A stretch of 64,000 bases of DNA from Archegozetes longisetosus (lineage: Eukaryota > Arthropoda > Arachnida > Sarcoptiformes > Trhypochthoniidae). Shown piece after piece: positions 22,722 to 34,681 of this stretch (the first letter of the stretch is position 1; each line of letters starts with the position of its first letter). The translations under genes were made by a program, and so were the position numbers. Location: contig JAEMBT020000008.1 in NCBI GenBank assembly GCA_018873245.2, forward strand, positions 10,023,172 through 10,087,171, read 5' to 3'. The notes under the pieces are model-generated. The model saw nothing but the letters and a program-made list of their open reading frames with translations. It searched no databases and was not told the DNA's origin.

Positions 22722-25700
22722 GGATTTAAATTCACTGAATGTACTTATGAATTAGTTTATTCTTAGCTAATCGCTAATCGTATTCAAAGTAGCCATAAAT
22801 AGCATGATATGCGACTTTAAGCTAATATAAAATAATCAATTCATAGCCCAATAGTTAGCCAAAAAAGCGCATCATTCTTACTATTGTCATAAACTTAATA
22901 CACTTTTAGGAAGTTATTATCATCTGTTTATTTATTTATGGCAAAGACTTTACGAGGAATCTGAGTGTCATTTGGTTTATACCAACTTATATCAAGTTTA
23001 GTGATTAGTCATACGATCAAATTTCTAGATTAATCACTCAAAAAAACTTTTTAATTTATTGTAGCAATAATATATTGTCATAAAGTTCATGATTAGAAAA
23101 ATTTTTGCTCACAATACGATTATAAGCCAAGGGATTTGACTTTAGCCAAACGTCGTAAATTATTTTGATAATTTATTCGTTATTTTAATAGAGAATAGGG
23201 CAATTCAGTCATAATATATGTTTCTGTATTAATATTTAGTTTTTTAATCTCAAACTGATTTTAAAGCTTGAATCATTCTGAAAATCTAGGCTTGAGCTCA
23301 GGTTCTTCAAAAGCTCGAGTCTTGACCTTCATATTCAGTGATCTGCATAACTTTTTTAATTAGCTTTTAAGTAATTCTGTTATTATTATACTATTAATTA
23401 ATGATATGGAAAGTTTTTCGAAATCCAATTAGATACCGGTGAGAATTAGACTAAGAGAAAAAGTATGTCCAAGATATTGATGCTGAATATATAAGCTTAA
23501 CTTGCCATTCTTCTACTCACTCAGATTAATAGCCTATTGATTCGTCACTCAATATATGTCACGATTGAGTTGGCGCTTAAGTACACGATATGAACCAGAT
23601 TTGAATTTTGGGTAACCATCGACAAATAATTGGCTCTACTTGAAGCGAGAGTTTCTGTTTGTCAGTTATTTAGTTTTAACCTTAATTAAATGTTAGTCCG
23701 ATTCATTTTCTAAGATTATTGCTACACTTAAGTCCTAGTACACGGCCATTTTCACGAATTGCACATTAAAATAATAGAGAATTTCTACCAGAATATAATT
23801 CTTTAGATAACAGCTAAAAACACGCTTTCAAACCTACAATTAGTTAAATAGTCCAGAAATTGATTCTCATGTATTATTTTATCATAAATTATTCAAATTT
23901 ACTGAAAGTTTAACTTTTTCGGAGCTGTAAAGAACTCTTCAATACTATTGTGCGTAATACGATTTATTTTTATTAATTAATTTTCTATTTTAAGCTTAAT
24001 TTTCGACAAAAACTTTTGCCTCATATGAATTGTTCATATGAATCAAATATAACTTACGTAGAATACTATTATGTATTCGTGGCACGAGATTTGTTAGTCA
24101 ATGAATTTTCCATACAATACCTTTTTATGTGATTCTCACGTTTCCCAACTTTTCTATTGGGAAATAGAACTGCTCACTACAGATAAAGTAGTAAAAGACA
24201 AGGAACTGCTAGAATTCGTAAGATTAGATTTGCCCACTTTTCGAGTGGCTTATTGCAATTTTCATCATGAATCAAGTTTTTCAAGTTCGTAGCAGAACAA
24301 GCTGATATCCTGTAGAGTAATTATAGCTTTCTAAAATTTTTAATCGCTTATGGATCTATCTGATTTTGAAAATTCTAATTTTCAAATAGTGTAAAGTTTG
24401 AAGAAACCTCAAAATTCAATTATGCATTGACTTCAATTCTCAAAAAACTAGAAATTTTGAGAATTTTATGACTTGTGGGTGAATTCTTATGGAAAAACAG
24501 TTTGATTTTAGTCTATTGTAATTAATATTTTGATAAATTTCTATCAAATAAAAGAATAGTAATTTTATGCAGTAAGGAATTTAAGAATTTCTTTAAATTA
24601 TAACTTGCTTTTATTGAGTGAAAAGCCGAAAATAAGATATACTTTTTCTTGAAACCTTAGAAAAAATAACGTCAAACGAGTTAATCTGTTGAAATGTTAG
24701 GCATCATGTTTAAGGTGACAATTCGTGACCATTTTATTGCTTTGGTAGGCATTCACTAATTTGAGATAAGGCTGACTCCCTAGTAAAATAAATGGAAGTA
24801 GAAAAAATAAAATCCAACCATACTCTACCAAAAAGATAAAATTAACTTAAACTTCAGCTAGATGCAGAATGCTAGAATTGATGGAAGGATACAAATTCTC
24901 TTTATTTTCTGTTTGCTTTTATCGTTAGTTCTTATGTTTCTTTGTCGAGTATCTAACCTATTCTTAGCACGAGTGTTTCTATAGTATCAATTGTCTGAAG
25001 GTATGGTAGGGACTATAGTGTGACGGAGAGTCTAGCTGACGGTTAATATAAAGAAATTAATTGTGTTAATAAGTTTTTTCTCTTAATGTCAGATTCAATA
25101 TGCAGGTTTTGCTTCCAGTCAAAGATTGTTCAGTCTATCAGAGCTTTCTCTTTTGTGCTTTTATTTCTTCAATTCTACTACAAATAGATTGGTAGCAAAA
25201 AATCTAATTCCGGGTATGGAAAAGCTGTAAAAATAGAAATTTAATTAAAGGATAAAATTGATAGAATTCTTATTGTAAAAGTGATTATATTTTGCATGCG
25301 GTTTCTATTTTGTTATCAAACCATATTCGAAAGCAAATAAAAATCAACCTATAAATCATTACTAACTATTTAGACGTTTTTTGTAAATATATGTTTAGAG
25401 TATGATCTGTTTCTTTATTAAGACTACTGCTACATAACCAATTTCAGTTCTTACAGTTAGATATTGTGTACACTTAAGAGTTATTACAACAATTTGTATG
25501 ATATATGGCTTTTAAACATGATATCAGTTCAGATAAATGTTGATTTGTAAGCAAAACTTTATGTTTCAGTTCATTTAAACATTTAACAATAAAACATTGC
25601 TTTAAAGACCTGTAAAAGCATAACTAAAAAAGAAATAATATATTTAGATATGACTACTAACAACTATAGAATTTATTATATAGTTGAACACCTATATAAA

Positions 25701-26842
25701 AATGAACTTATGACTAAAATCTACAGTTGTCAACCTTGAAGTCATATATAAATAGATCGCTAAAACAATAGTTAATTATTTATTCTAATACTATACAGAG
25801 TTTGAATCTCATTAAAATCTGTGAAACAAGCCCAGTCAATATGACATTCAAATGTCGAGCACATAGTATTCTTTCCATTAAAACGCCATCACCAGATCCC
25901 TGGCCTAACTATTTCTAATTAATCTTCTTCTTAAAGCTGATTAAAAAGTTTTGAGTGAAAGTTGAAAGGAGGTAAAAAGTGAAAGTATTATATAATTTAA
26001 GAGAGACAAAGTTCATAAGAAATTAGCATAAAACGAAATTTGCATGAAACGCAAAATTAATTCAAATCCTTTATATTTACTTTTGATAGTCTTTTCAAAG
26101 CTAAACATATGAAGAACCGTAGTAAAACTTTTTTAGTAGATATAATGCGTCATTCATTCTGATATCCAGCTGTGTTTTCAAAACACTTATATTTCGTGTC
26201 ACGTAGTTTTTTATCATCATTCACCGTATCTTATGCCAGGTTTCTCATCGATTTTCAGAGTTAGATTCACCCAAAAACGTTTACAAGTAATATAAATCCA
26301 CCCAAAAAATTCTGTTCAACTTTTAGGTTATTAAATGATTAACTCAAGCAAATATGGCGATAATTTAAGATATTGTCACATCAATTTATTCAAAGTTTTA
26401 TTAATCTTAAAGCAATTAATTCTCTGTCCCAACTCGAAAAATCATAACTTTTCTAAACTTTAAACGAAGTAAAAATTTTAATTATTTGAAGTAAATATTT
26501 CTAAAACTAGATTCTTGTATCAGATAAAAGTTTGTTCTTTGATCGATTCTTAGAATATATTATTTGACAAAATACTATTTGGAAATTAGTTCTTATCAGC
26601 AAATAGTAACAGAGAATTCTCTGAACTAGAGGTAAGAAAGAGAATTTTCAATGAAACGGAAGCAAACCGAAAGTTGCTGAAAAAAGTGTATAATAATCAT
26701 TGAGTTATCCCTTTTTCTTCATGAAAATCCTGTGATCACATTTACGTTAGTTTTGTCTTCTATTTTTAGACTAAAACTAGCATTCATATGATCGTATATG
26801 AGATGTTTTTATATGGTTTACACATTCTTATTTTGGTTTTTT

Positions 26843-27109
26843 CAGTGGCAAAGCCAGCAAATTTCGAGTGTAGGTACACAAACCATATTGATTTGGATTA
26901 AGTATTATGCTTTTCATATTAAAACCTGTGGTGCAATCGTTTCAAATTGAAATCGTAATGTAATGTATCCTTGCACCACTTTGTAGCAATTATAACAGTA
27001 AATTAAGAAAGTTCATATTAAAGAACATACAAGTTTTCTTTTAATTTAGCGAGAAACAGACATTTTGAGAGCCTAAGCACTAGAAATCCACTAGTTGGCT
27101 TCACCGTCT
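26843..27109. mobile_element. hAT-like miniature element, copy 2 (inverted relative to copy 1)
   Basis: About 267 bases. The left end CAGTGGCAAAGCCAGC and the right end (reverse complement CGGTGAAGCCAACTAGTGG) form imperfect terminal inverted repeats. Read on the minus strand it aligns over most of its length with the element at 5605-5865, including TCTCGCTAA, TGAACTTTCTTAATT, TGCTACAAA and CTCGAAATTTGCTGGCT. The two copies have diverged by many point changes and small gaps, which suggests an old family. Confidence 0.65.
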
Positions 27110-28682
27110 ACTTTTCTTTATATAAAAGTTATTTTTTGATATCAATTTCTTTATGTGAGTAAAAAATGGCTGACTTCACAAGAATGGACAAAAACATTAT
27201 CCAGTTGTTAATGAAGTCTTATAAATCCTGATTCATCTATTATTTTAAATCAAAATTTTTATATTGCTTTTAGTTTTGGGGCTGTTTTTAAGTCCAAAGC
27301 GTTGGGATAAAAAATACTTTTCTATTTTGACTCCGACGTCAGAAAAATACTACTGAAATAAAGAATTCTTTATAATTTTATTTTTACTTTTCTAGGTTTC
27401 TGTTGATTTCTCTTGGAAGAATATTCTGAAATTTCAATAAAGTATTCACAAAATATAATAGATTCTTTCAAGTCGAAATCAAGAAAACTTATAATACGGT
27501 CATTTATTATCCAAAGCTTTTCTGAACTATTCAAAATGCGTTAAGTTTCAAATCTATTAATGAATTTTGCTTGAAAATCAATTTCAAAGTTAATAAGCAT
27601 TTAATCGATTCTATTTGAGTGAGTTATCATATTTATAAATTTTTCAGATCCGGGTATAAAATGAATTAATAAACATGACAAAACTACGTATCTTCAAAGT
27701 GACAAAACTTATAATTTAAAGCTTTCATTAAGATTACGCGAAAAACGTTTTATTTCCGTCTACATTATTTCAGATGAATCACTAGACGTGTGATCGCTAA
27801 AAGTGAGGAATTGTTTGTTTTCTCTTTGACTAACTCTTTATGAATGCTCAAGATTTAAGTCGAAATAATAAGTAGGACTCAAGTTATGATGGTTTACGAG
27901 ATCAAACACTTAGAAATATAAGAGAAAGTAAGAAAAATGAGCACAAACAGTACTATATGTTTTGAAACAAGGAGAAAAATTATTCACTTTTCTTTCTCTC
28001 GCAACTACTTTATCAAAGCTGAAAAGATATTAATCGTTTATCTCAGGATACGATGCATCATAAAAAAGCTGGATTTCTTTCTTTTTCCTCAATTTTCTCG
28101 TTTCTTCTCATACTTTGTTCCCTTTTGAGATTCAGTGGTTAGCTTTTAGTTAAATTGTATTACAATTTTTCTATTTACTGTTTTCTTCCATCCTTTTAGT
28201 TTAAAGTTGCCGCGTTTAGTCCAAAAAATAACTGCCCCAATATATGGTTATCCAGATTTAGATCTTGGATAATCAGCTTTCAAATATGCTTAATTGAATG
28301 ACTAGTTATTTTTCAGTGTTACCAGATTTTCAAACTTTCGAAACGATCGACTGACAAGAATCTGAACAGAAATACAAATTGGAATTGAATTGAAAAATTG
28401 GATATAGCTTGGAAAAACTGGTTTTAACTGCTTAGTTGATAAAACGTGCCAACATTAATTATATATGACTTAAAGTTAAGTAATAATCAAAGAGTCCTAC
28501 GCGTATTTGAATCATTAACATTTATGTAAAAAAATATTATTCGTAAGTTGAATCAATTCAGTACTTTAAACAAGTCAAGTTCTACCCATCATAGCTTGGT
28601 GATCAGAGGGTCTGAGTTGTTTTCTTGCAGGTTTTCATATGGGAATTTGTTTTCAAAATTATGATTGACAATATATCTTATA
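27110..28682. other. Gene-poor A+T-rich DNA
   Basis: No supportable gene; the open frame at 27937-28128 has no recognisable feature. Confidence 0.5.
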
Positions 28683-28888
28683 GAATGTTCTGAAAGTCTG
28701 CTTGCAAGAAGAATGGTTTTGCATTATTAGCAGAGTACGATTGACCGAGACTAACACACTACAATTTTGTGCTTGCAACTGCAATTCAAAATTCAAAAGT
28801 GTTTGTATCTTATTTTTATCCTAAGTGAATTGCATGCTGCCAATCGTATAAATCTTGTTTCCTTATCGACGGACTTTCAGAACATCTC
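28683..28888. mobile_element. Inverted-repeat element (MITE), ~205 bp
   Basis: A perfect 14 bp terminal inverted repeat, ATGTTCTGAAAGTC (28685-28698) and its complement (28872-28885). A second inverted pair lies further in: TACGATTG at 28736-28743 and its complement at 28841-28848. The size and lack of coding potential fit a MITE. A TA precedes the left end, but the right flank is not a clean TA, so superfamily placement (Tc1/mariner-like) is tentative. Confidence 0.6.
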
Positions 28889-29570
28889 ATTTATACAACA
28901 TGCATGTGTCAACAACAATACATCTTTCTAGTACTGACCTATGCCACCTACAGTTCAGCAATACGTAAAGGCCTCATTGTGGTCGTCTACTGTTTTCATA
29001 AGTTTTTAAAGTAAGTTTTCAAATCAATTTTATCACAAACAAATTCTATAGCAGAAACGAGCAAGTACTCACAATCAAACCCTCTATGGATTGTCGAACT
29101 GTAGTCTGCATATCTAAAAACCATACATAACATGATGTAATATTCGCTACGACTATTAGTCTCTTTTACTATTTAAGTGATGTCTGAAATTATTGAAAAA
29201 GCAAAACTATTGATTGTTGAATCTTGAAAAGCGACAACCCTAGACTAGTCTATTGGGAGTCTAGACTTTTAAAAACAATCCATAAGCATTTGTATAAAAT
29301 TTAGTTATTTGACAACAACACAAACTATTTTGTTGAGCAATTTTTCATAGAAGTAATAAATTGTCAGTCCCTCGAGTTCATGATCTGATCTGAAACAAAA
29401 GAATTTAGTTAAAAACAAAATAAAATCGAATTAAAATAAAAGTTTCTCTATTAACCGAATAAGAGCAAACTTTTACGTTAACTGTTAGACTTTTACGAAG
29501 TATAGAAAAAGTTTAAATTGAGTTTAAATTGGTTAATAATAAATAGGAGGAGAGATAATTGAATCTAGAG

Positions 29571-29713
29571 TAGGAATAGAGGTTAGGTAGAAATAGAGGC
29601 TGCCGTAGAAATAGAAGTTAGGTAGAAATAGAGGCTGCCGTAGAAATAGAGTTAGGTAGAAATAGAGGCTGCCGTAGAAATAGAGGCTGCCGTAGAAATA
29701 GAGGTTGCCGTAG
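29571..29713. repeat. ~18 bp minisatellite, about 8 units
   Basis: Alternating units of the GTAGAAATAGAGGCTGCC and GTAGAAATAGAGGTTAG types. Some neighbouring units are identical and some are one base shorter, so local frames shift. On the minus strand this produces an open frame of YFYGSL-like repeats that I judge to be a by-product of the repeat, not a gene. Confidence 0.92.
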
Positions 29714-31608
29714 CTAAAAGTGGACAAACTCAATAGAGTTTAATGTAGAAAATAAAACCAACTTTCACAACTCCTCAACCCTAACGACTTAATTAACTTC
29801 TTTCTTGAGACTCTTAAATTGGTTTCAATTAAACAGAACCTCATTTGTTTCTCATTAATAATTGACGGAAAGACTTTAGATTGAGTTGATTTTTCTCTAG
29901 CAACTTATCGATAAATCAATGATAACTTTATTTATATCTTAGAATGTTTTCATGTTTTCACTGCGTATAAAAATAAATTTAGTATTCGGTCGATCAAAAC
30001 GAATTGCGTCAATGGTTGTAATGGTATACATAGTAACAAATGCACAAAGTTAATACCAACTTAATGCTGGAAGATTTGAACGTTTTTTGGATCAAGAAAT
30101 AGCTCACAGTCTATGGTAAGACACACATTTTGAACGTTTAGACGATAACCTAACCAATTTAATATTTCTAACTAGTCTTCAAATACTTATTGTGGGAGTA
30201 ATTGCAAAGCTTAAACGTTTTTCATTTAATTTAATGTCAATTAAAGAATACATAACTACAACAACTACTGGTATTTTCAAAATGCCATTAAAGTCACTTC
30301 ATTTGAATTACTATGCGATTATCAACACTAATCTTCAGTAACTTATAGTGAGGCACTTTTTTACGTGTAATTTCAAATCAATCAATGGGTGAATTAAAGA
30401 ATATTCTGAAATAAGAAAAATTTATTGTATTTTGCAATGCGATGCTTGTTAAGCATTAATTTGATAGTTATTATGAAAAACTAGAAATCTAAAGTTTTTT
30501 ATTATATTCCAAATCTATTATTAGACAAATTGCTATAAAAGGATCTCTCGTCTAACAAATTTATGATTTGCAGCACAACACAAGTGATTGATCAGTACTT
30601 CTTTTGATCAGATAACAGTTTACTACTCTATAAATCGAAGTCGATTGAGTTGAGAACTACTGGAATGTGATATAAGATGAACAGGAAAAATAAATTTGAC
30701 AGCAAAACCATAGAAATATGAGGGAAGAAAGACGTCAACAATATGTGCCATAACAGTCGCAATTGAGTCGTTAATAATGAATGATCAATATGAATGTTCT
30801 ATGCAAAAAAGTTTAGTGGAAATGTTTTTCTCCCTTAAACATTGCATATATAAGTGAAAACTTGTTTATGTTTTTCTTTTATTCTTTCAATTTAGTTACT
30901 ACTCATCAAGTTTCTCTAGAATTTTCATTGCACGATAGCATGAATCACTCAGATCACGAATATTAAGCTAATTATTAATTTTAAGCCTAAGTATTCGGTA
31001 ATACTTTCAGTAGAAACAATTGTTGATTAGTTTTCGAGCTGAACAACTAATTAATCATAAGCTGTGACTCATAATAACACAAAGCCTTATTGATATACAA
31101 TATAATCTGTTATAAAACTTTTCATATATCCTATAGTTAGATTAGTTAACGTATAAAAATGGATTTGATTTTCATTGCCATTATAAGAAATTTAACTAAA
31201 GGATCACAAAAGAGTAAAAAATATATTTTATTTTCTAATTGAACTAAAGTGAAGATAAGTTTACTTTTAGCTATAATTGAATTGCTAATAGGCCTCTCTT
31301 ACTTCTAAACAGTTTCATTTTGGGTTAATCTGAAGACACTATTTAGGAACTAGAAGAAAACTTCCTAAACATAAAAAGCACATTCAAATTGATTGAAAAG
31401 TAACTTAAAGGGATTCCACACTGATTCTATCAGTTGAGGAGTATCTAAATTACAGAGAAGACTATATTGATCTGAAAAAACATTTTCTGCAATCAATATT
31501 ATGAATATTAATGGAAACTAAAAGTTTTAATTAATTCTGATATGAAAATAAGTAATAGTGAAGTGGTAGTTTTATACTTACATTTAGTTAATATCAAAGT
31601 CTAAGAAT
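29714..31608. other. Gene-poor A+T-rich DNA
   Basis: I see no gene or notable repeat in this stretch. Confidence 0.5.
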
Positions 31609-31666
31609 AGCACAGAATCTAACCCAACCTAACCTAGCACAGAATCCAACCTAACCTAGCACAGAA
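31609..31666. repeat. 22 bp tandem repeat containing CCTAA telomere-type motifs
   Basis: About 2.5 copies of AGCACAGAATCCAACCTAACCT; the first copy is 27 bases because of an extra CTAAC. Each unit carries CCTAACC, the complement of the arthropod TTAGG telomere repeat. Confidence 0.85.
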
Positions 31667-32213
31667 GACTTATAAAATATTTGTTTTTCTAATAAAGTTA
31701 TGGTAATATAATGCTATTAATGAGAATACTATTGATTTTATGCCTTTTTATTATATAAATTATTTACGCAACAGTCATCTCGATTAAAATAGATTTGTAT
31801 TTGATTAATGATTTATCGAAAATTTGTTTCATATTTCCTACTATTTATTTACATTTACAGCTTTACTGCTTTTCTTTATTTGCATCACATTGGAATAACC
31901 AGTAAAACTAATCAATTTATATAACTATTTCACTCACAGAATCCTATCATTTTTATGGAAAAGCATCGAATGTTAAGAGACTTTGACAGCCAGTGTACCA
32001 CGAGGATAGTATTAGAAATATTCTGAATACTTGATCACTACGACTAAAGTCCATATCTCTCACTGTGGGTTAATGACAGCAATAAAATACTGCAAATGTC
32101 TAGCCAATAAAATAAGTCTATATAAGACTTGATTAGAAAACTGACCACAGAATAAAAGTTCAGCTATTTGTATATCGAGTAGGTTTCCATTCAGCAATCA
32201 AACTCTGATCCGC
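31667..32213. other. Spacer between facing telomere-type tracts
   Basis: 547 bases of A+T-rich DNA without a supportable gene, bounded by CCTAA-type repeats on the left and TTAGG-type repeats on the right. Confidence 0.5.
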
Positions 32214-32260
32214 AGGCTAGGTTAGGTTAGGCTAGGTTAGGCTAGGTTAGGCTAGGTTAG
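32214..32260. repeat. Interstitial TTAGG-type tract
   Basis: GGTTAGG words in a degenerate 10 bp period (GGTTAGGCTA), about 47 bases. TTAGG is the ancestral arthropod telomere repeat. The orientation is opposite to the tract at 31609-31666. Outside both tracts the flanks share ATCTAACC/GGTTAGAT and CACAG/CTGTG words, so the pair also forms an imperfect inverted repeat. Confidence 0.88.
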
Positions 32261-34548
32261 ATTGCAACTGTGGCAAAAAGTTTTTCGTTTATATTAAGCC
32301 AAAAGTCATTTTATAAACTAGTATTTTTTATATAACTCTATGAGAACAGTTTCCGAAACAAATCAGTTTGAATTTTAGAAAAAACATTTATGAATTTATA
32401 TGAGAGAAAGTATCTTAAGGTTCGTCAATCAGAAAAGTTAGTGATCTAGTTATTGTATTCGAAGAGCACATCATATAGAGATTTGCATAAGTGGGACGCA
32501 GGTGTCATATAATACGATACATATTACTGCTCAAAATACTATTGCCATCAATTGAACACTTTGTTCGGGTGTGATTATAGCTAATAATATAAGAAAGTAG
32601 AGTGCCTTTACTCTAAATATAAGACCAAAAAAGAAACGAATCAAGCTTAAGAAAAACAAGAAAATAATTTATGCTTATTCATTATAAATCAAATATATTC
32701 ATGTCATTCTTCAACAGCAATCTTTTAGTCCTAAAGGCTGAAAGTTTAAGTCGCAAAGTGGTTTTCAATCTAATCTATGTCAGTAATTTGATTCTCAATC
32801 AATTTTCAGATTTAAATGCATTTTAGTCTTTGGACTGTTTTTATAGAAATATCTTTTACTATGTGTTTATACTTTGAATTATTTTGAACCTAGATTTTCT
32901 AAATAATTTCAAAGATCGATATCTAGAGACTAAAGGTTAAGCCTGAACTAGGATTTTCTCAAGCAACATTATACTACATTGTTTCAAATTGAAGTGTAAG
33001 TAATTGGAGAGCAACAAAATCGCGATCAATTATCAAAAATGTTTTTCGTAATTTAACTTAAGCCACTCTTGAACTTTAAAGTTTAAGGGTAATAGTTGTT
33101 GAAGAAAATCTACTATTTTGGCCAATTAATCAACAACAAATTATAATAAATTGTTCGATATAGTTGAAATTTATTTTTACTTAATCTAAATAAACCTGTG
33201 TAATAATTCTGCTGCAATATAAATGATATTTTCACAACTTTCACAACTTTCAGCACTTCCTTCACTTCTAATTTTTTGAGAAGTCATTATTTAATGTGAC
33301 AACTACATCATTTATAGTAATCGTGTATTAATTCTGGGTTATATATCAGTAACTCAATCGAACAAACTCAATATAAACTTAGCGATAAATATTCGCATCA
33401 TATATGTTTAGATGATTGATTATTAGTTATAAATTTAGCTCAAAATTAGTACTATTAATTATGAGAAATTATACAATTATGGCGTTAAAAATTGATTTCT
33501 CAAAAATTAGAAGTTAACCAGGTAAGAATATTAGATCAGATTCAAGTTGGTGTTCAAAATTGTCTAAATGTCTTGTAAAATACAGAAACATTTCTTCTAA
33601 AACCACATTAAATCAAGAATAATTTACTCCAACTGTTTGCGAGTCCCGGAATTGAAACAGTACTCACGTCAATACTCATTGATATGAATAATATTGAATT
33701 TTTAAAGTAAATAAGAAAAAATGTTTTGTTGATAATTAAGTTTAGTAGAAAATTCTTATCGAAAAATGCATTCTAATTATAGTTGCCTAATTTAGAATCA
33801 AAAATGATTGCTAACAGAACATTCTCTGAGATATATCTTAGAAGTAATATTGGTCTAAATACTCAAACGAAAAAATACAAGTGTTATGATTCACACATTG
33901 ATCGGTGAAGTTGATGTTTACTTATTTTTATCAAATTTATTGAGCTAATATTATCTGAAAGTAAACAAGACTAGAAATAATACTAGAAATAAAACTAGAA
34001 TGCTAGTTTTACTAAGCCCACCTAACTGCGAGGGAGTTCTAAATGAAAAGTTGAACTTCAAAAAAATCAAAGGTAACTTGGTGTCATTTATATTAATGTT
34101 AATCTCTCGTAATACCCAATATAGAGGAAGCGCAAGTTGAAATCTTCTGGGAAAACTCACTACTCAGTATAATAACATTGACTCATCCGGTTCTTCTAAA
34201 AAACTGATTAACGTTTAATATGTTCCTCTATTCATATATTCACTAATGACTTATATGTTTAGCTTATTCGTGTGTGAATACAATGGACAACGACCTCATT
34301 GATATATAGTTTTTTGATATATAGTTTTATGTAAACCGCAATATATTTTGATGACATGCGTTTCAAAATAACCTTTTTGTGTAACTCTTATGCACACAGT
34401 TCTTGTTATATTAAATCTCTCTCAGCTTATTGCGAATTGATATATCTGTTGATAAGTATTATTTTCAAAACATCCTTACGCACGATCAGCTTTTCAAATC
34501 ATAAGCTCAAACACTTGTATTCTTTAATGTCTTTTTCTAGTTGTAAAC
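32261..34548. other. Gene-poor A+T-rich DNA
   Basis: No supportable gene. A direct repeat TGATATATAGTTTT occurs twice at ~34299-34328. The open frames at 33951-34160 (minus) and 34356-34562 (plus) have no recognisable domain. Confidence 0.5.
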
Positions 34549-34681
34549 TAAGAAGGCGTTAGTTTAAGCGTTTTTATACACATCTACCCAAATATTCCTC
34601 AAGAGATAGGTATAAAGTAATTAAAAACTAAATTTCCAGATAATTCCTAAGAAACAAGAAAACAAATATAAGAAGGCGTTA
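34549..34681 (+). mobile_element. Probable short retroposed insertion with 13 bp target-site duplication
   Basis: TAAGAAGGCGTTA occurs at 34549-34561 and again, unchanged, at 34669-34681. The 107 bases between them end in an A-rich run (AAGAAACAAGAAAACAAATA) directly before the second copy. A variable-length duplication next to an A-rich 3' end is the mark of LINE-machinery insertion. The inserted sequence shows no recognisable SINE or LINE part. Confidence 0.5.

Larger units (their letters stand above)
17128..26842. other. Gene-poor A+T-rich DNA
   Basis: No supportable gene. A patch at ~18300-18460 is somewhat richer in G+C, but its frames are broken and show no family motif. Frames at 17652-17900 (minus), 19307-19489 (minus) and 24101-24292 (plus) are unrecognised. 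Short tandem repeats are listed separately. Confidence 0.5.

Noticed and set aside
29571..29713. CRISPR-like repeat array
   Set aside because: Units are contiguous without spacers and the genome is eukaryotic.
29533..29733. Minus-strand open frame with YFYGSL-like repeats
   Set aside because: Generated by the 18 bp minisatellite; no start context, signal or conserved domain.
32214..32260. True telomere end
   Set aside because: The tract is only 47 bases, degenerate and embedded in unique sequence on both sides.
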